64,000 nucleotides of DNA. It comes from Fragum whitleyi. Lineage: Eukaryota > Mollusca > Bivalvia > Cardiida > Cardiidae. Below, piece by piece: positions 46,576-57,833 of the stretch; the first letter of the stretch is position 1; each line of letters starts with the position of its first letter. The stretch is taken from the NCBI GenBank assembly GCA_948146395.1, contig OX411543.1, positions 22,816,526 to 22,880,525 of the forward strand, in the 5' to 3' direction. Under the pieces are notes generated by a model that saw only the letters and a list, made by a program, of their open reading frames with translations, was not told the origin of the DNA and ran no database searches. Position numbers and translations under genes: made by a program.

Positions 46576-47597
46576 TTTGCCGCTGAAAGCCACTGGGGCT
46601 ATTGCCATGGTGTTGTGTCCGTCGTGCGTCCGTCCGTGCGTCAGTGCGTCCGTTCGTAAGCTTTTTCTTTAAAAATCTTCTCCTCAGAAACTACTTGATT
46701 AATTTCAACCAAACTTCACAGGAATGATCCATGGGTGACCCTCTTTTAAAGTTGTTCAAGAAATTTTGATCCGATGAAAAACATGGATTTAATAGGCGCG
46801 GCTAATTTCCAAATATGGTAAAAGTGAGTTTTCTCAAATCCTAATTGATAGATACAAATGAAATTTTACATGAATGATCCTTGTGTGGCCCTTATCAGTC
46901 TACAAAAGATAATTGAGATCGGATGGAAAATATGTATTTTATGGGCGGAGGTCATTTCTCTATATGTTATAGAGTGGAAACTTTCAAAATCATTTTCTCA
47001 GAATGTTAGTGATGGATATCAACCAAACTTAAATGGAATGAACCTTGAGTGACCCTCTATCAGTCCACCAAAACTTATAGTGATCGGATTCAAAATATGT
47101 ATTTTATGGGCGGAGGTCATTTCTCTATATGTTATATAGTGGAAACTTTAGAAAACATTTTCTCAGAATCTAAAAGATGGATATCAACCAAATTTCACTG
47201 GAATAATTCTTGAGTGACCCGCTATCAGTCTAATAAAAATTATTGTGATCTGATGAAAAATATTTATTTTATTGGCGGAGGTCATTTCTCTATGTGTTAT
47301 ATAGTGGAAACTTTGGAAATCATTTTCTCAGAATCTAAATGATGGATACCAATGGAATTTTATATGAATGATCCTTGAAAGACCGTCTATCAGTCTACCA
47401 AAAATTATTGTGATTGGATGAAAATAAGCATTTTATGGGCGGATGTCATTTCTCTTTATGTTATATAGTTGAAACTTTGAAAATCATTTTCAACATCATT
47501 AGAACCCAAAATATGTAAAAATCTAGTCAAAACATTTATTTGTTTTTACAAGAATTTCAAGCCTGTGGAGCGACTCAAGCCATTCATGGCTTTCTAG
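46576..47597 (+). mobile_element. Helitron-like element with four 164-bp tandem units
   Basis: The 5' part is agccactggggctattgcca plus gtgcgtccgtccgtgcgtc. Four units of about 164 bp follow (gggcggag marker at 46943, 47107, 47273 and 47436). The end is aagccattcatggctttctag: a 6-bp stem then CTAG, the classic Helitron 3' signature. There is no Rep/helicase, so it is non-autonomous. Copies lie at 26350 and 59815. Confidence 0.72.
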
Positions 47598-47634
47598 TTC
47601 ATACTTAAATATTTCATTATTCCTGACTTGGACC

Positions 47635-47712
47635 ATATGTTGTTGGTACTCATTTCAATCGTCTCATCGAAACGATTCAAATGAGTATCGACAATATAGG
47701 GTTTCATTTGGA
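47635..47712. mobile_element. Family C palindrome
   Basis: The arms tatgttgttggtactcattt and gagtatcgacaatataggg surround gtctcatcgaaacgat. Confidence 0.65.
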
Positions 47713-47786
47713 AAGAATGACGAGGCTTATTGTGTACATCTATATCGAGAGAAAATGAAACAGTGTTCTCTTTTTGAAATGTTAGT

Positions 47787-47860
47787 ACTCGTGAGAGAGA
47801 TACTAGGAATTCATGTTTGGGTGCTCCAGGAACATGACCAAAAAATTAAAAAGCTACGCA

Positions 47861-47895
<35 letters not shown>

Positions 47896-47923
47896 TAATC
47901 AATCAATCAAGCAAGCAAGCAAG

Positions 47924-48004
<81 letters not shown>

Positions 48005-48016
48005 TAATCAACCAAT
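47787..48016 (+). mobile_element. SINE 3' remnant with expanded (CAAT)n tail
   Basis: The stretch 47787-47830 (gtgagagagatactaggaat, gggtgctccagg) matches the SINE body. The rest of the body is lost. The tail at 47860-48005 is a (AATC)n array of about 36 units with a few AAGC variants. It continues as a degenerate ladder to about 48080. Confidence 0.75.
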
Positions 48017-48099
48017 CGATCAATCAATTAAACAATCAATACTGTCAGTTAATCAATCCATACTATCAGTTTATCAATCAATCATCATTTCTAAAATCT

Positions 48100-48805
48100 A
48101 GAAGTTTACAATACAATAATGCACGACTTTCTTTTGTCAGGTAAATGGAAAAAATGTAGTAAATACATCAAGACTGCACCGAACACTTTTTGCATGGCGA
48201 AGCTAATCGACGGAATACAGGGTGTGTCTACAATATGTTACTAACCCTTAACTATAGTAAACAATCGCGAGCTTCACACTGCCGAACCAACTTTCTTATT
48301 CCATTTCCTTTGTTTGGTAATGTTTGTGATTTGCATTTTATGATTGGAGGATCTTTAATTAAATGTTTTAGATGATATAGATTTATATTGATATAATCAT
48401 GTATGAACTCGTTGAAAATCTTAGAAATATGAAGAAATCTTTAAACGTACTTTAATTATGGGGGATCCATGCATCAGTATGATTAGTTGGTTTTGTTTTT
48501 TTTGTGTGTGTGTGTGTGTGGGGGGGGTGTTATACACCAACACCAATGAATTCAAAATAATATTGCTTGTACTTACTTTTAAATTTCGCATTCATGAATC
48601 CATTATGCAAATACAAAATGTGTGATTATCAAAGATTGCAGGGGCTTAGTATGCAAAAATAAAGGCACAATGCTCAAGGATCCCACTAAGTTCAATTGCG
48701 ACGCTTAGAAACTGTGGGGGGAAACCTAGCTCCAAAAAGGTAGCCATAGTTCTATTTAAAAGCTGATGTAGTAGGTTTCCACCAGTTTATCATCCATCGG
48801 GAAGG
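48100..48805. other. Non-coding stretch
   Basis: No gene is seen. A (gt)n/G8 tract lies at 48503-48527. Confidence 0.4.
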
Positions 48806-48810
48806 CTACT

Positions 48811-49678
48811 ACAACATCGTGAAATTGACAAGCTGAATGATTTGGGAATGATTTAGGAATTAAATTGATTGAATGTGTGGAGCGAGTTTTGAGTGAATTT
48901 AATGGAAGGTAATGCAATATCGCAAATTTGTTCAGGAAGAACAAAATAAGCGACATGATTATAACCCTTTAATAAAATATGCATACAGTTAACAACATCG
49001 TGAAATTGACAAGGTGAATGATATTGGAATGCTTTAGGAATGAAATTGAATGAATGTGTGGAGCGACTTTTGAGTGAATTTAATGGGAGGTAATCCAGTA
49101 TTGCAAATTTTGTTCAGCATGAACAAAATTAGCAATATTGATGACCTCCCTTTAATAAAATATGCATATAAGTTCTATAGATAGCTTCATATGTCTTCAA
49201 TAACCTTTCAGACTCTTACAATTTCAATTCATAAAGTGAAATACCAATTTTTTCTCAGCTTTTTTTATTTTGAACGAAGTAGTTGTTATATGTCTTTCAG
49301 TTAGTTTGGAGCGTTTTTGAATGGTTTGAGTGAGTGTCTGGAATGAATTTATGGAGCGCTGAGTGAGCGATTTAGAATGGTTTTGATTGAGTTTAATGTC
49401 AATTTCACGATGTAATTAACTGTACAAGTTCTATAGATAGCTTACTATTTCTTCAAGAACCTATTAGACGCTTAGAGTTTGAATTATGTCAGTGATATCG
49501 CGATTTTTCTCTATCCAAATTTATTTTGATTGACGCTGTTGATTCTATATTTTTCAATGGGTTTAAGCGTTTTTGAATGGTATGAGTGAGTGTTTGAAAT
49601 GAATGAATGGAGCGCTGAGTGAGCGATTTAGAATGGTTTTGATTGAGTTGAATGTCAATTTCACGATGTAACTAACTG
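48811..49678 (+). mobile_element. Family A MITE, split by a nested copy
   Basis: The left part 48811-48985 ends ataaaatatgcata. The right part 49423-49678 resumes tacaagttctatagatagct and ends gatgtaactaactg. Joined, they follow the family order with a TA duplicated at the insertion. Confidence 0.9.
48986..49422 (+). mobile_element. Family A MITE, nested insertion
   Basis: A complete 437-bp copy from cagttaacaacatcgtgaaa to cgatgtaattaactg, inserted at TA inside another copy. It fixes the element boundaries. The hairpin lies at 49085-49150. Confidence 0.93.
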
Positions 49679-50109
49679 TGCGTTATTCTAGCTATGACTA
49701 ACTTTTCTGCCGCTGGCGTTCTCCACAAATATATTATCAGTAGTACCATTATATTTGAATTAAAATCTACTTTCCTTAATGCTATAGATGTAAAACATAT
49801 TCTATATTTCTTAAGCTTTGCCGGTTTCTGTTTATTTTGACGATGCGTACACAAATGCGTAAAAATGCGTTCGGTTTGTTACGCCTATGATCTTTAATAC
49901 CAAGTCGTCTCCGATATATATAGGGGAAGTGATATTCTTGAGGTTACTATCCTTTTAATCTATGATTACTTATATATATCTTGTTAAGAATGTCAGTCTT
50001 CTGTTTGACACTATTATTGTAATGAGCGGAGGCGAATACTTCGTTCATTCAACCCACAATCTTAGAAAAAATATAGACATCTTGTTTGGCTATATGGTGC
50101 AGGCACGGA

Positions 50110-50275
50110 TTAAGGTAGTGGACCCGTAATAGTTCTGCAATGTTACGGAGGTAATAAACTTTAACATTGTTAATCGAGGTTTCATAATGATTTTCATTAG
50201 GGAAACCTCGGTCAACGTTGTGAAAGTTCACCAGGTCCGAAATGTCGCGGAACTATTACGGGTCCACTACCTTAA
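50110..50275. mobile_element. Family D MITE, best copy, TTAA flanks
   Basis: A 166-bp palindrome: ttaaggtagtggacccgtaa at the left and acgggtccactaccttaa at the right. The inner arms gaggtttcataatg and cattagggaaacctcg also pair. TTAA lies at both edges. Confidence 0.85.
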
Positions 50276-50654
50276 ATGTACCCGTCATCTTTATAGCGTT
50301 TTTTCTTGCAGACTTGTTATTTTCGGACTAAAGTAAGTACCCCCTGTCGGAAAAATGATTACATCGGCATGACTCTTGTTTCCTTGAATGGTGTTACATG
50401 TATTTTCCTTTTAGAGTATAATTGGTGGAATGAGGCCCGTTGTGGAAACCAGGGTGCCGTTTTGAAACGAGCCCCAGGTGCTCAATCGACTCTAGTTTCT
50501 TAAAATGTTTATTTTTCAGATTTTTAATTTCTTGTGAGGAAAACTCCCAAACAAAAGCAGCATTCAATAAGATTTTTCTGTCCATTTTGGCATACAGGTA
50601 CAAATTTGAGACAAGCCTTTTTTCCAGGAGCATACTCCGTCCTCGACGGCTTTT

Positions 50655-51330
50655 GTAAGCTCACCTGAGCACAAAAAGCTCAGGGTGAGCTTTTGTGATC
50701 ATTGAATGTCCGTCGTCTGTTGTCCGGCGTCAACAATGTAAGTATATAAAACTCTAGAGCCCAAATATATTGTCCAAACTTCATGACATTTGGTCAGAAT
50801 GTCCGTCAGGTGACAAGGATGAACGAAGGGATCCATGTCATATCAAGGAAAGGGGGTCTTAATGACAATTGTCTTGTTTACACACTTTGGGCCACAAATA
50901 ATGTCCAATATTTATGTCAGAATGTTTTGCAGGGAACAACAATGAAACCTATAGAAGTGGGAAGGATCCATGCCAAATCAATGGAAAAAGGGCTCAAATG
51001 ACAAGTTTCTTGTTAACACTCTAGAGGCCACAAATATGGCCCAATCTTCACGAATCTTTGTCAGATCAAATGGCAGGTCACATGGAGGTACCCTATACAA
51101 AATGGGAGGGCTCCATGCCATATCGGGGGAAAAAGGGTCTAAATTACAATTTTCTTGTTTACACACTAGATGACACAGATATGGCCCGATCTTCATGAAA
51201 CCTGATCAGAATGTTTGACAGGGGACAAAGATGAACTCTACTGAAATTGTGATTATATCCATGTCATATCACGGGAAAAGCGGCCTTGATTGACAATTTT
51301 CTTGTTACACTCTAAAGACCACGAATATTT
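50655..51330 (+). mobile_element. Helitron-like repeat with about 140-bp tandem units
   Basis: The 5' hairpin is agctcacctgagcacaaaaa / gctcagggtgagct, then gtccgtcgtctgttgtccgg. Four degenerate units are marked by ccatgtcatatc or a variant at about 50834, 50969, 51113 and 51259. Open frames in it are repeat-derived. Confidence 0.6.
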
Positions 51331-51334
51331 ACGA

Positions 51335-52635
51335 CCCGTCATGGCTAAGGGATGAATCAAGGAGACGAAGGGGAGCGATATAGGACCATCATTGTCCTCT
51401 TGCTACAAGTATAAGAATCAAACTTATTTACTTTTTTCCAGTTATCATTATTCACAACGGATTCCGCGTATTACATCGCGAAAACTGATTAAAAACGATT
51501 AAAGTACAAATGTGTGTTTTCCCAAAATCATCGTGTAGATAGCCGCCACACGGTGCGAAGGCGCCTACAAGATGCAACATTTATAATTCCGATATTCTTG
51601 GGAGATGTACTTTTAATGTATGTGGCCCTCAGGCGAAAAGGGACTATCGGGGAAGTTCGAAAAGTAACGACCGTGGTCAGACTGCGCGGACTGCGCAGGC
51701 TGACCAGGGTCGAAACATTTCGCTTTCTTGAGATTTTCTCTATATGGATTGATCGTTCTTACTCCCTATATAACTTTCTCTAAAGCTCGGACTGACCTAT
51801 GCTTTATCAAATTCCATTGCAAATATCTATTTCACGGAGTTCCAATATGGAATACAATTTTATTGCATAATTATATTTTCATTGTGCACAATTCATAATA
51901 TAGATTAAAATGTTACGCCAAGAGCAACCTTTACCCATTACACAAATCTTCAAATTGATTGTAATAGTAACACTTTTTCATAACACTTCAAAAATAATAA
52001 CTCATTAATGACGTCACACATGGACAATTTTTCGAACCAATGGCGTTGCTGAGTCTCAATGGACTCATTGATACAGATTAATAGAAGGGTTGCAAAAGTA
52101 GGTCGGTCTAAAAAAGCATCTATTTTACCCAAACCCTTTCCGTTCCAATTATTCTTACCACATGTTACCTAAGTTACAAGGCAACATTCTGGCAACATTC
52201 TTTACCAAAATATGACTTTATTTTACAAGCTTTCATCAATGAAGACACCCTCAATATCGCATCTCTTCTTTGTGTCCTTTTTTTCTTCGTTTTATGAATA
52301 AGTTGCTAAGGGTTTGATCAGAAATACCTAATTTTTTATCTATGGGCGTTTACCTTTAAAATATACACCGGTTAACCAACCACTGATTTGAAAGCTTTGA
52401 TAACCCTACAAACGACCTCGTGTGCGCAAGCGCGGAGAGTTTCAGTGTGAAGGAAAAAAAAAATACAAACTTGAACTTTGAATTTAATGTTGTTCGCTAA
52501 CTTAAGTACCACCATCTGTTCAGAATGCAAAAATGTTTTCAAACATTTGAAATAGAAATGGTACCCCAATTTATATGTTACTGTATTGGTCTCACCCTCT
52601 GATCGACATGCCTGCAAAAGAAATTAATTCAAAAG
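51335..52635. other. Non-coding stretch with a family E scrap
   Basis: The stretch 51680-51712 (gtcagactgcgcggactgcg, aggctgaccaggg) matches the internal hairpin of family E. A TGACGTCA site lies at 52009. No exon is supported. Confidence 0.4.
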
Positions 52636-52643
52636 ATATATAT

Positions 52644-52965
52644 ATAATACATACTTAGTGTTTTGTATGAAAAAAAATATCTAATGAGGTTGGGAGAATT
52701 GATCATTGTCGAGGCTCTTCCGAGACAATTATCAATTTTCACAACCGAGTTAGATATTGTTTTCATACAATACACTAAGTATGTGTTATATTTATCTTAT
52801 AACCTATGTTTGTCTTGTTTTCGTCTATGTTTCTTACTGAAATGCAAGTTTCTTAAAATAACTGCATTATATCATTGTTCTAAAAATAACTATGTGATAG
52901 CATAAAAAATATCATATGGGTTGTTATCATACAGATATGTATATCGTTATAAGATAAATTGAAAT
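52644..52965 (+). mobile_element. Family L MITE
   Basis: The left part is an inverted repeat (atacatacttagtgttttgt / atacaatacactaagtatgt) with an inner hairpin (cattgtcgaggctcttccga). The right part, to about ttataag, matches 3366-3513 reversed. Confidence 0.65.
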
Positions 52966-53046
52966 CATCTTCGGAATCAGAAGATTTTACAAATGAGGAA
53001 CGTTGCTTTGTATGTTTCGTAATGTTCTTACATTTGTATGTGGATA

Positions 53047-53449
53047 CAGTTTACAACGTCGTTAATTTGACATGGTGAAGATTTTGGAATGATTTCAGAA
53101 TGAAATTGGTTCGGATGCGCTAGTTTTGAATAAAATCTAAGGGAGGAAATCCAGTTGGACGAAATTATCGATATTTTATTACATCCTATTATCAAAAATC
53201 TACGTTCTTTGGTGTTTGTCTGGCTTCGCGGACCAGTAAGTAGCTTTCGATAAACCAGACAATAACATTATGGAAAGAGTCTATCAGTATGAACGAAATG
53301 TCGATAGTTTTGAACGATTTCGAAGCGTTCTTGGTCGATTTTTGGCGTTTTTCTGAGAGATTTGAATAAGTATTTGGATTGTATGAATGGATAGTTGGCC
53401 AGCGACTTGAATTGGCTTTGATCGAGATGAATGACAATGTCTCGATGTT
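53047..53449 (+). mobile_element. Family A' MITE, diverged
   Basis: From cagtttacaacgtcgttaat to caatgtctcgatgtta. The hairpin is degraded. It directly abuts the next copy. Confidence 0.72.
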
Positions 53450-53450
53450 A

Positions 53451-53665
53451 CAGTTAACACCATCGTGATATTGAAAATGTGAATGATTTTGGAATGATTT
53501 AGGAATGAAAATGATTTTAAGTGAGTGGAGCGAGTTTTGAGCGAATTTAATGGGAGGTAATCCAATGCCGCAGATTTTGTTCAGAATGAACAAAAGTAGC
53601 GATATTGATTACCTCCCTTTTGGTTTTGATCGAGATGAATGTCAATTTCACGATGTTATTAACTT
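53451..53665 (+). mobile_element. Family A MITE, internally deleted to 215 bp
   Basis: From cagttaacaccatcgtgata through an intact hairpin (53551-53619), then straight into the right end (ttttgatcgagatgaatgtc). The segment between hairpin and right end is lost. Confidence 0.82.
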
Positions 53666-53669
53666 TACT

Positions 53670-54270
53670 CTATTACTTTATACTATGGAAAAGTTACTAA
53701 GAACGAAACTAAGTAATTTCCCTTCTTTGCTTCTCAGCACAAGTTGTTTGCTACAATATTGGATTGTTTAGATATAAAACATTAGGGGGTCAAATGTTTA
53801 CGTCTAGTACGTGTGTGTATTTTATATTGGGCGTCTACGTGTTTTCATTTTCTCACAATTTTCTGTCTAATTGCCAAGAAATACTTGCCTAATTTTGTTG
53901 TAGCGTAAAAGAGAATTTAATACAATATAGTAACAATCGAAAGTTATCATAAACGAGAAATATCTCACAATTATTAATAATGAAAATAATACATTTTTTG
54001 ATATACATATACGAATTCTATTTTATTTTAGATATGTACATGAAGATGTATACGTTGTGATTTTCGGGAAAAAATGTTTTCAAATTTCCATGAAAACAAT
54101 TTTTCAGCTATTTCGTAATCTTGAAAACAAGTAGCCACGGAAAGAAGGCTCACAAAAGTATTTTTTCGCTTTGGGTATTAATACTTCATTATTACTTAGT
54201 ATCTTTGTGAATTCAAGCAATATTCTCTTCATCTTATAAATGAGTTGAAAATTTAACCCAGAAAGCCGAT
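53670..54270. other. Non-coding stretch
   Basis: No gene or repeat is recognised. Confidence 0.4.
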
Positions 54271-54272
54271 AT

Positions 54273-54698
54273 AAGTTAACAACATCGTGAAATTGACAAG
54301 GTGAAAGATTTTGAATAGTTTTTGAATGAAATTGAATGAGCGCGATGAGTGAGTTTTGAGCGAAATTAAAGGGAGGTAATTCAATATAGCCAATTTTGTT
54401 CGGGCGATATTTTTTACCTTTTACTTCCCTTTAATAAAATATGCATAAAAGATCTATTTAAAAGCTTCCTTTTTCCTCAAGATCCAACTAGATGCTTAAA
54501 ATTTCAAATTATGTCAATGATATCGTGATTTATTTCTAGCTATTATTATTTTGAATGTTGTTGTTGACAATATCCTTAAGTGATTTTGGAACGATTTTGT
54601 TTGGTTTGAGTGTGTGTTTGGAATGAATGGAGCAATGAGTGATCGATTAAGAATGGTTTTGATTTAGATGAATGTCAATTCCACGATGTTATTAACTG
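54273..54698 (+). mobile_element. Family A MITE
   Basis: From agttaacaacatcgtgaaat to ccacgatgttattaactg. The right arm of the hairpin is partly deleted. Confidence 0.85.
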
Positions 54699-54724
54699 TA
54701 CAATGCTTTGTGTTTTCTACAGAT

Positions 54725-54960
54725 GTATCTTGTCGTCTAGTCTGGCCGCCAGTCTGTTCTTTACAGTATTTTTTTTCAAAGGAAATTACATGTGTAACTG
54801 TGTCAGTCATTACATAAATTCCAATTAAGTCCCCTGTCTCTGAAAACAAGATTTTTCAGCACTTGTTTAATATGAGCTTGGATTAAAGAGGCTTGTAATA
54901 GACCTACTACAAAACATTTCTGAAAATGCTAACAAAAATGACTGCGGCCAGTCTACTTGT
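54725..54960 (-). mobile_element. Family H MITE
   Basis: The ends gtctagtctggccgccagtc and tgcggccagtctac are inverted. It is the reverse of 20925-21170. Confidence 0.68.
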
Positions 54961-54976
54961 CACCATTCTCTTGCTT

Positions 54977-55206
54977 TTAACCCTTTCCTGTTTTACAAAA
55001 TTTTGGACCTGTCCAAATTCAAAGGTTTTACAGACGAAAATTTAAAGTAGATTTAATTTGAAAAAATAACCATTCAGTAAGGTAGAAGGTAGTGTGGAAA
55101 AAGAATAGATTGCTTGTCAGAAGCAATTTCTTCTTTTTTCACAATGTTTTCTCATTCATAAAATCACAGGCACGTAAAAAGCAGGGATAAAACAGCAAAG
55201 GGTTAA
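54977..55206. mobile_element. Family F MITE, complete, TTAA flanks
   Basis: The ends ttaaccctttcctgtttta and taaaacagcaaagggttaa are inverted, with TTAA on both sides. The hairpin lies at 55106-55140 (attgcttgtcagaagcaat). Confidence 0.8.
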
Positions 55207-55514
55207 AATGGAACAATGTTTCTAAAAAGGGGCCTACTTCAAAACCAAATTCCGACATGTGGCAAAAACATCTTAACTATAACTTATTTAAGACTTGATT
55301 TCATTCTTAGTTTGCCCGTCGACAATGTTATCCAAGTTTGTACCCTCTTTTGGGCTATCTTTTAGTAAGACCTACACCTTTACAGAAATAAAATACTATT
55401 AAACAGAAAACACCCATATAGAATGACATTGCTCGTATATTAAGATGACCTCGATTTAACATCTTAGATTTAATCATAAAGATTAAGTCAAATTTTGTTC
55501 GATATTTAGCCCTT

Positions 55515-56050
55515 TGGCTGACGACCGGCGAACTATTGTAATGGCGTTGTGCTCGTCGTCGTCTGTCCGTGTGTCCGTCCATTCGTGCGTGCGTAAGCGT
55601 TTCTTTAAAATCTTCGCCTCTCAAACAATTGAACCGATTTCAAAGAAACTTGGCTGAAATATTCCCTGGAAGATACTTTATTTGAATTTGATTGACCCCT
55701 AAACTAACGGCGTGTTAGGCAGGGGCTTATATTTACCTTTGAATCTTTAGAAATCTTTCACCCAAACCATTGGGCCAATTCCAATGAAACTTGGCATAAA
55801 TGTTTCTTGGATAATCCTTCACTTCTGTTAGTGAAGAAATCTTGTTTGGCCCCCAAATATTGGCATGACTGGTGAGGGCTTATTTTCGCTTTAAACTCTT
55901 TTAACATCTTCTCCTTCCAAACTATTGGGCCTATTTCAATGAAACTTGGTATGAATGTTTCTTGGGTGAACCTTTATCCAAATCATGTTAAAAGTGGATC
56001 GATCCCAAACTATATGTGTTGCAGTCCCTTTCGATTCCGCCGCACATTGA
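55515..56050 (+). mobile_element. Helitron-like repeat, third type
   Basis: It has a gtcgtctgtccgtgtgtccg tract, then three degenerate units each containing a form of ccaatgaaacttggc and atgtttcttgg (about 55640, 55790 and 55935). No 3' end is recognised. Confidence 0.5.
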
Positions 56051-56192
56051 TATAACCCTTTACCAATTCTTTGAATTCTTGGAATAGTCTCAATTCGTTC
56101 CTTTTGTATTACCTGGGTTTACCAACAGAAATTACAGATTAATGTCATTTAGACAGGTTTTGATGGATAACGGATCAAATTCTTTTCAAACT

Positions 56193-56347
56193 ATTGGACC
56201 CGTAATAGTTCCGCAAGGTTTCGAGAGTCATGAGCTTTAACAGTGTTAACCGAGGTTTCCTAATGATTCCATTAGGAAACCTCGTTTAACATTGTGAAAG
56301 AATTTGCGTTCTAAAATGTTGCTGAACTATTACGGGTCCACTATCTT
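56193..56347. mobile_element. Family D MITE
   Basis: Palindrome from attggacccgtaatagttcc to attacgggtccactatctta; the terminal TTAA motifs are eroded. Confidence 0.75.
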
Positions 56348-56518
56348 ATGCAACAAGAAACCTTACCAGTGAATAATTATTCTGAAGTTGAATCATTTCG
56401 GACGTTTAATCGACAAAATGGGTTAAGCGCCCTCCTCATTGAAATAAAAATGCAAAACAAAATGACATATTTAAAAACGCCCAGTAATTTTAGACAGGTG
56501 ATTATAATCAAGGTTTGA
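56348..56518 (+). other. 56-codon open frame of unknown status
   Basis: ATG to TGA starting MQQETLPVNNYSEVESF, beginning one base after the family D element. No domain is recognised and there is no splice support. It could be chance. Confidence 0.15.
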
Positions 56519-56881
56519 ACATGTCATTGTGCAACTTCCGCGTTCAAATTAAGACCTTTGTTTGCTTAGTTTTTTGAGTCTGAGTAATAGGAGTAACGCA
56601 TTGCCCATATTATTAAAAAACGTGATTGCAGAATTTCACGATATAGCATTAAATTTGCAAAACTTAATTTGAATGAAAACAACAACAACAAAAAAATCCG
56701 TCACGCGTCACTAAAAAGAACTCTGACAGAGGAAAATAGATTGATCATTATTGATAAAGAAAATTATCAAAGGTCTGCCTCGGATCAACACTTTACGCCC
56801 TCCCCAGAGGTCACTTTTCGTTTGACGAGTCACATTTGTACGTTAATAGTCAATTTAAAGATAACGAGAGTATTTGTTGAT

Positions 56882-56985
56882 TTCATGAAGGTGTGAAACT
56901 TAAAATCTAATCACATTGTAAGAAAACGCGAGGCGAATTCATACGCGAGTGTGATTAGGATTTTAGTTTCATACTTCCATGAAAA
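56882..56985. mobile_element. Inverted-repeat element, 104 bp
   Basis: The left arm (tttcatgaaggtgtgaaact, then aaatctaatcaca) pairs with the right arm (tgtgattaggattttagttt, then catacttccatgaaa), about 34 bp with a few mismatches. Confidence 0.7.
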
Positions 56986-57247
56986 ATAAAAAAAATCTCT
57001 TCATATCTTATAATCTTATTTTCTGAAGAAAAATGTACAGATTTACCTACAAAAATTATGTGGAAGCTTACAAAAAAGCTGCGTAATCAAAATTGTTGTC
57101 ATTGAGTATTGAACTATATTTTTTCAGCCAATCAGATCGCACGAACCTTGGTTTTCTTTATGAATGATTAATTGATTGAAAATTATAGAAACATTTCTTG
57201 TTCATCGGTTTAAGACCGTGACTACATACACCTAATGATGATATATG

Positions 57248-57400
57248 GTTAAGGGATACAGATGAAGGGGGTATTTTGGTTCTCAAATTTAAATATTTAA
57301 TATTTTCTTACAAAATCCCTATTTTGTTGGTACTCATTTGAAACGTCTTATCGAGACTATTCAAATGATTACCCACAACATAGGGTTTTATTGTGAAATA
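57248..57400 (-). mobile_element. Family C MITE
   Basis: Reverse: tail ggatacagatgaagggggta first, then the palindrome (tttgttggtactcatttgaa / attcaaatgattacccacaa). Confidence 0.72.
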
Positions 57401-57424
57401 AAGATTAGCACTTCATATCGAACG

Positions 57425-57735
57425 TGGGTTTATATGACGTCACAAACATTACTGAAGATGACGTTGCCAAATACAAAATAAACGAAAGATAAACTGGGCA
57501 TTTTCTTATTCGATGACAAAATGTATTGTTTTATTGCGATTTTGTCACCAAATTGAAATATGCCCAAACGAACTCCACTGGCGATCGGAAAGAATCAACA
57601 AAATGTGTTTTTCTTCAAGCGTATTAAATAACAGAAGCCAAATTACCTAAAAATGACCCAAAAACTACTACACTTACGTCCGAGGTAATTTCCAGCTTAC
57701 GGAAAAGTCAGAGCGATGTTCTGAATATGATGACA
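57425..57735 (+). mobile_element. Family K repeat with CRE
   Basis: It aligns with 44090-44400. The CRE lies at 57435-57442. The inner inverted repeat (gatgacaaaatg... / ...cgattttgtcacc) is better preserved here. Confidence 0.7.
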
Positions 57736-57833
57736 ACTCAGTCCCTTTAGGTCTTCGAATACACGCGTTTTTTGTGTGTGACTTACACGCCGCAGAAATT
57801 CAGATGTACCGCTCCTGAAATTCAGATTCCACA

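Noticed and set aside
47813..48007. 64-codon frame of (INQS) repeats
   Set aside because: It is a translated (AATC)n microsatellite.
47860..48080. Regular repeats as a possible CRISPR array
   Set aside because: The unit is 4 bp with no spacers. It is a simple sequence repeat in eukaryotic DNA.
51514..51783. 89-codon Arg-rich open frame
   Set aside because: It overlaps a family E hairpin scrap and a stretch similar to 19330-19370, so it is repeat-derived.
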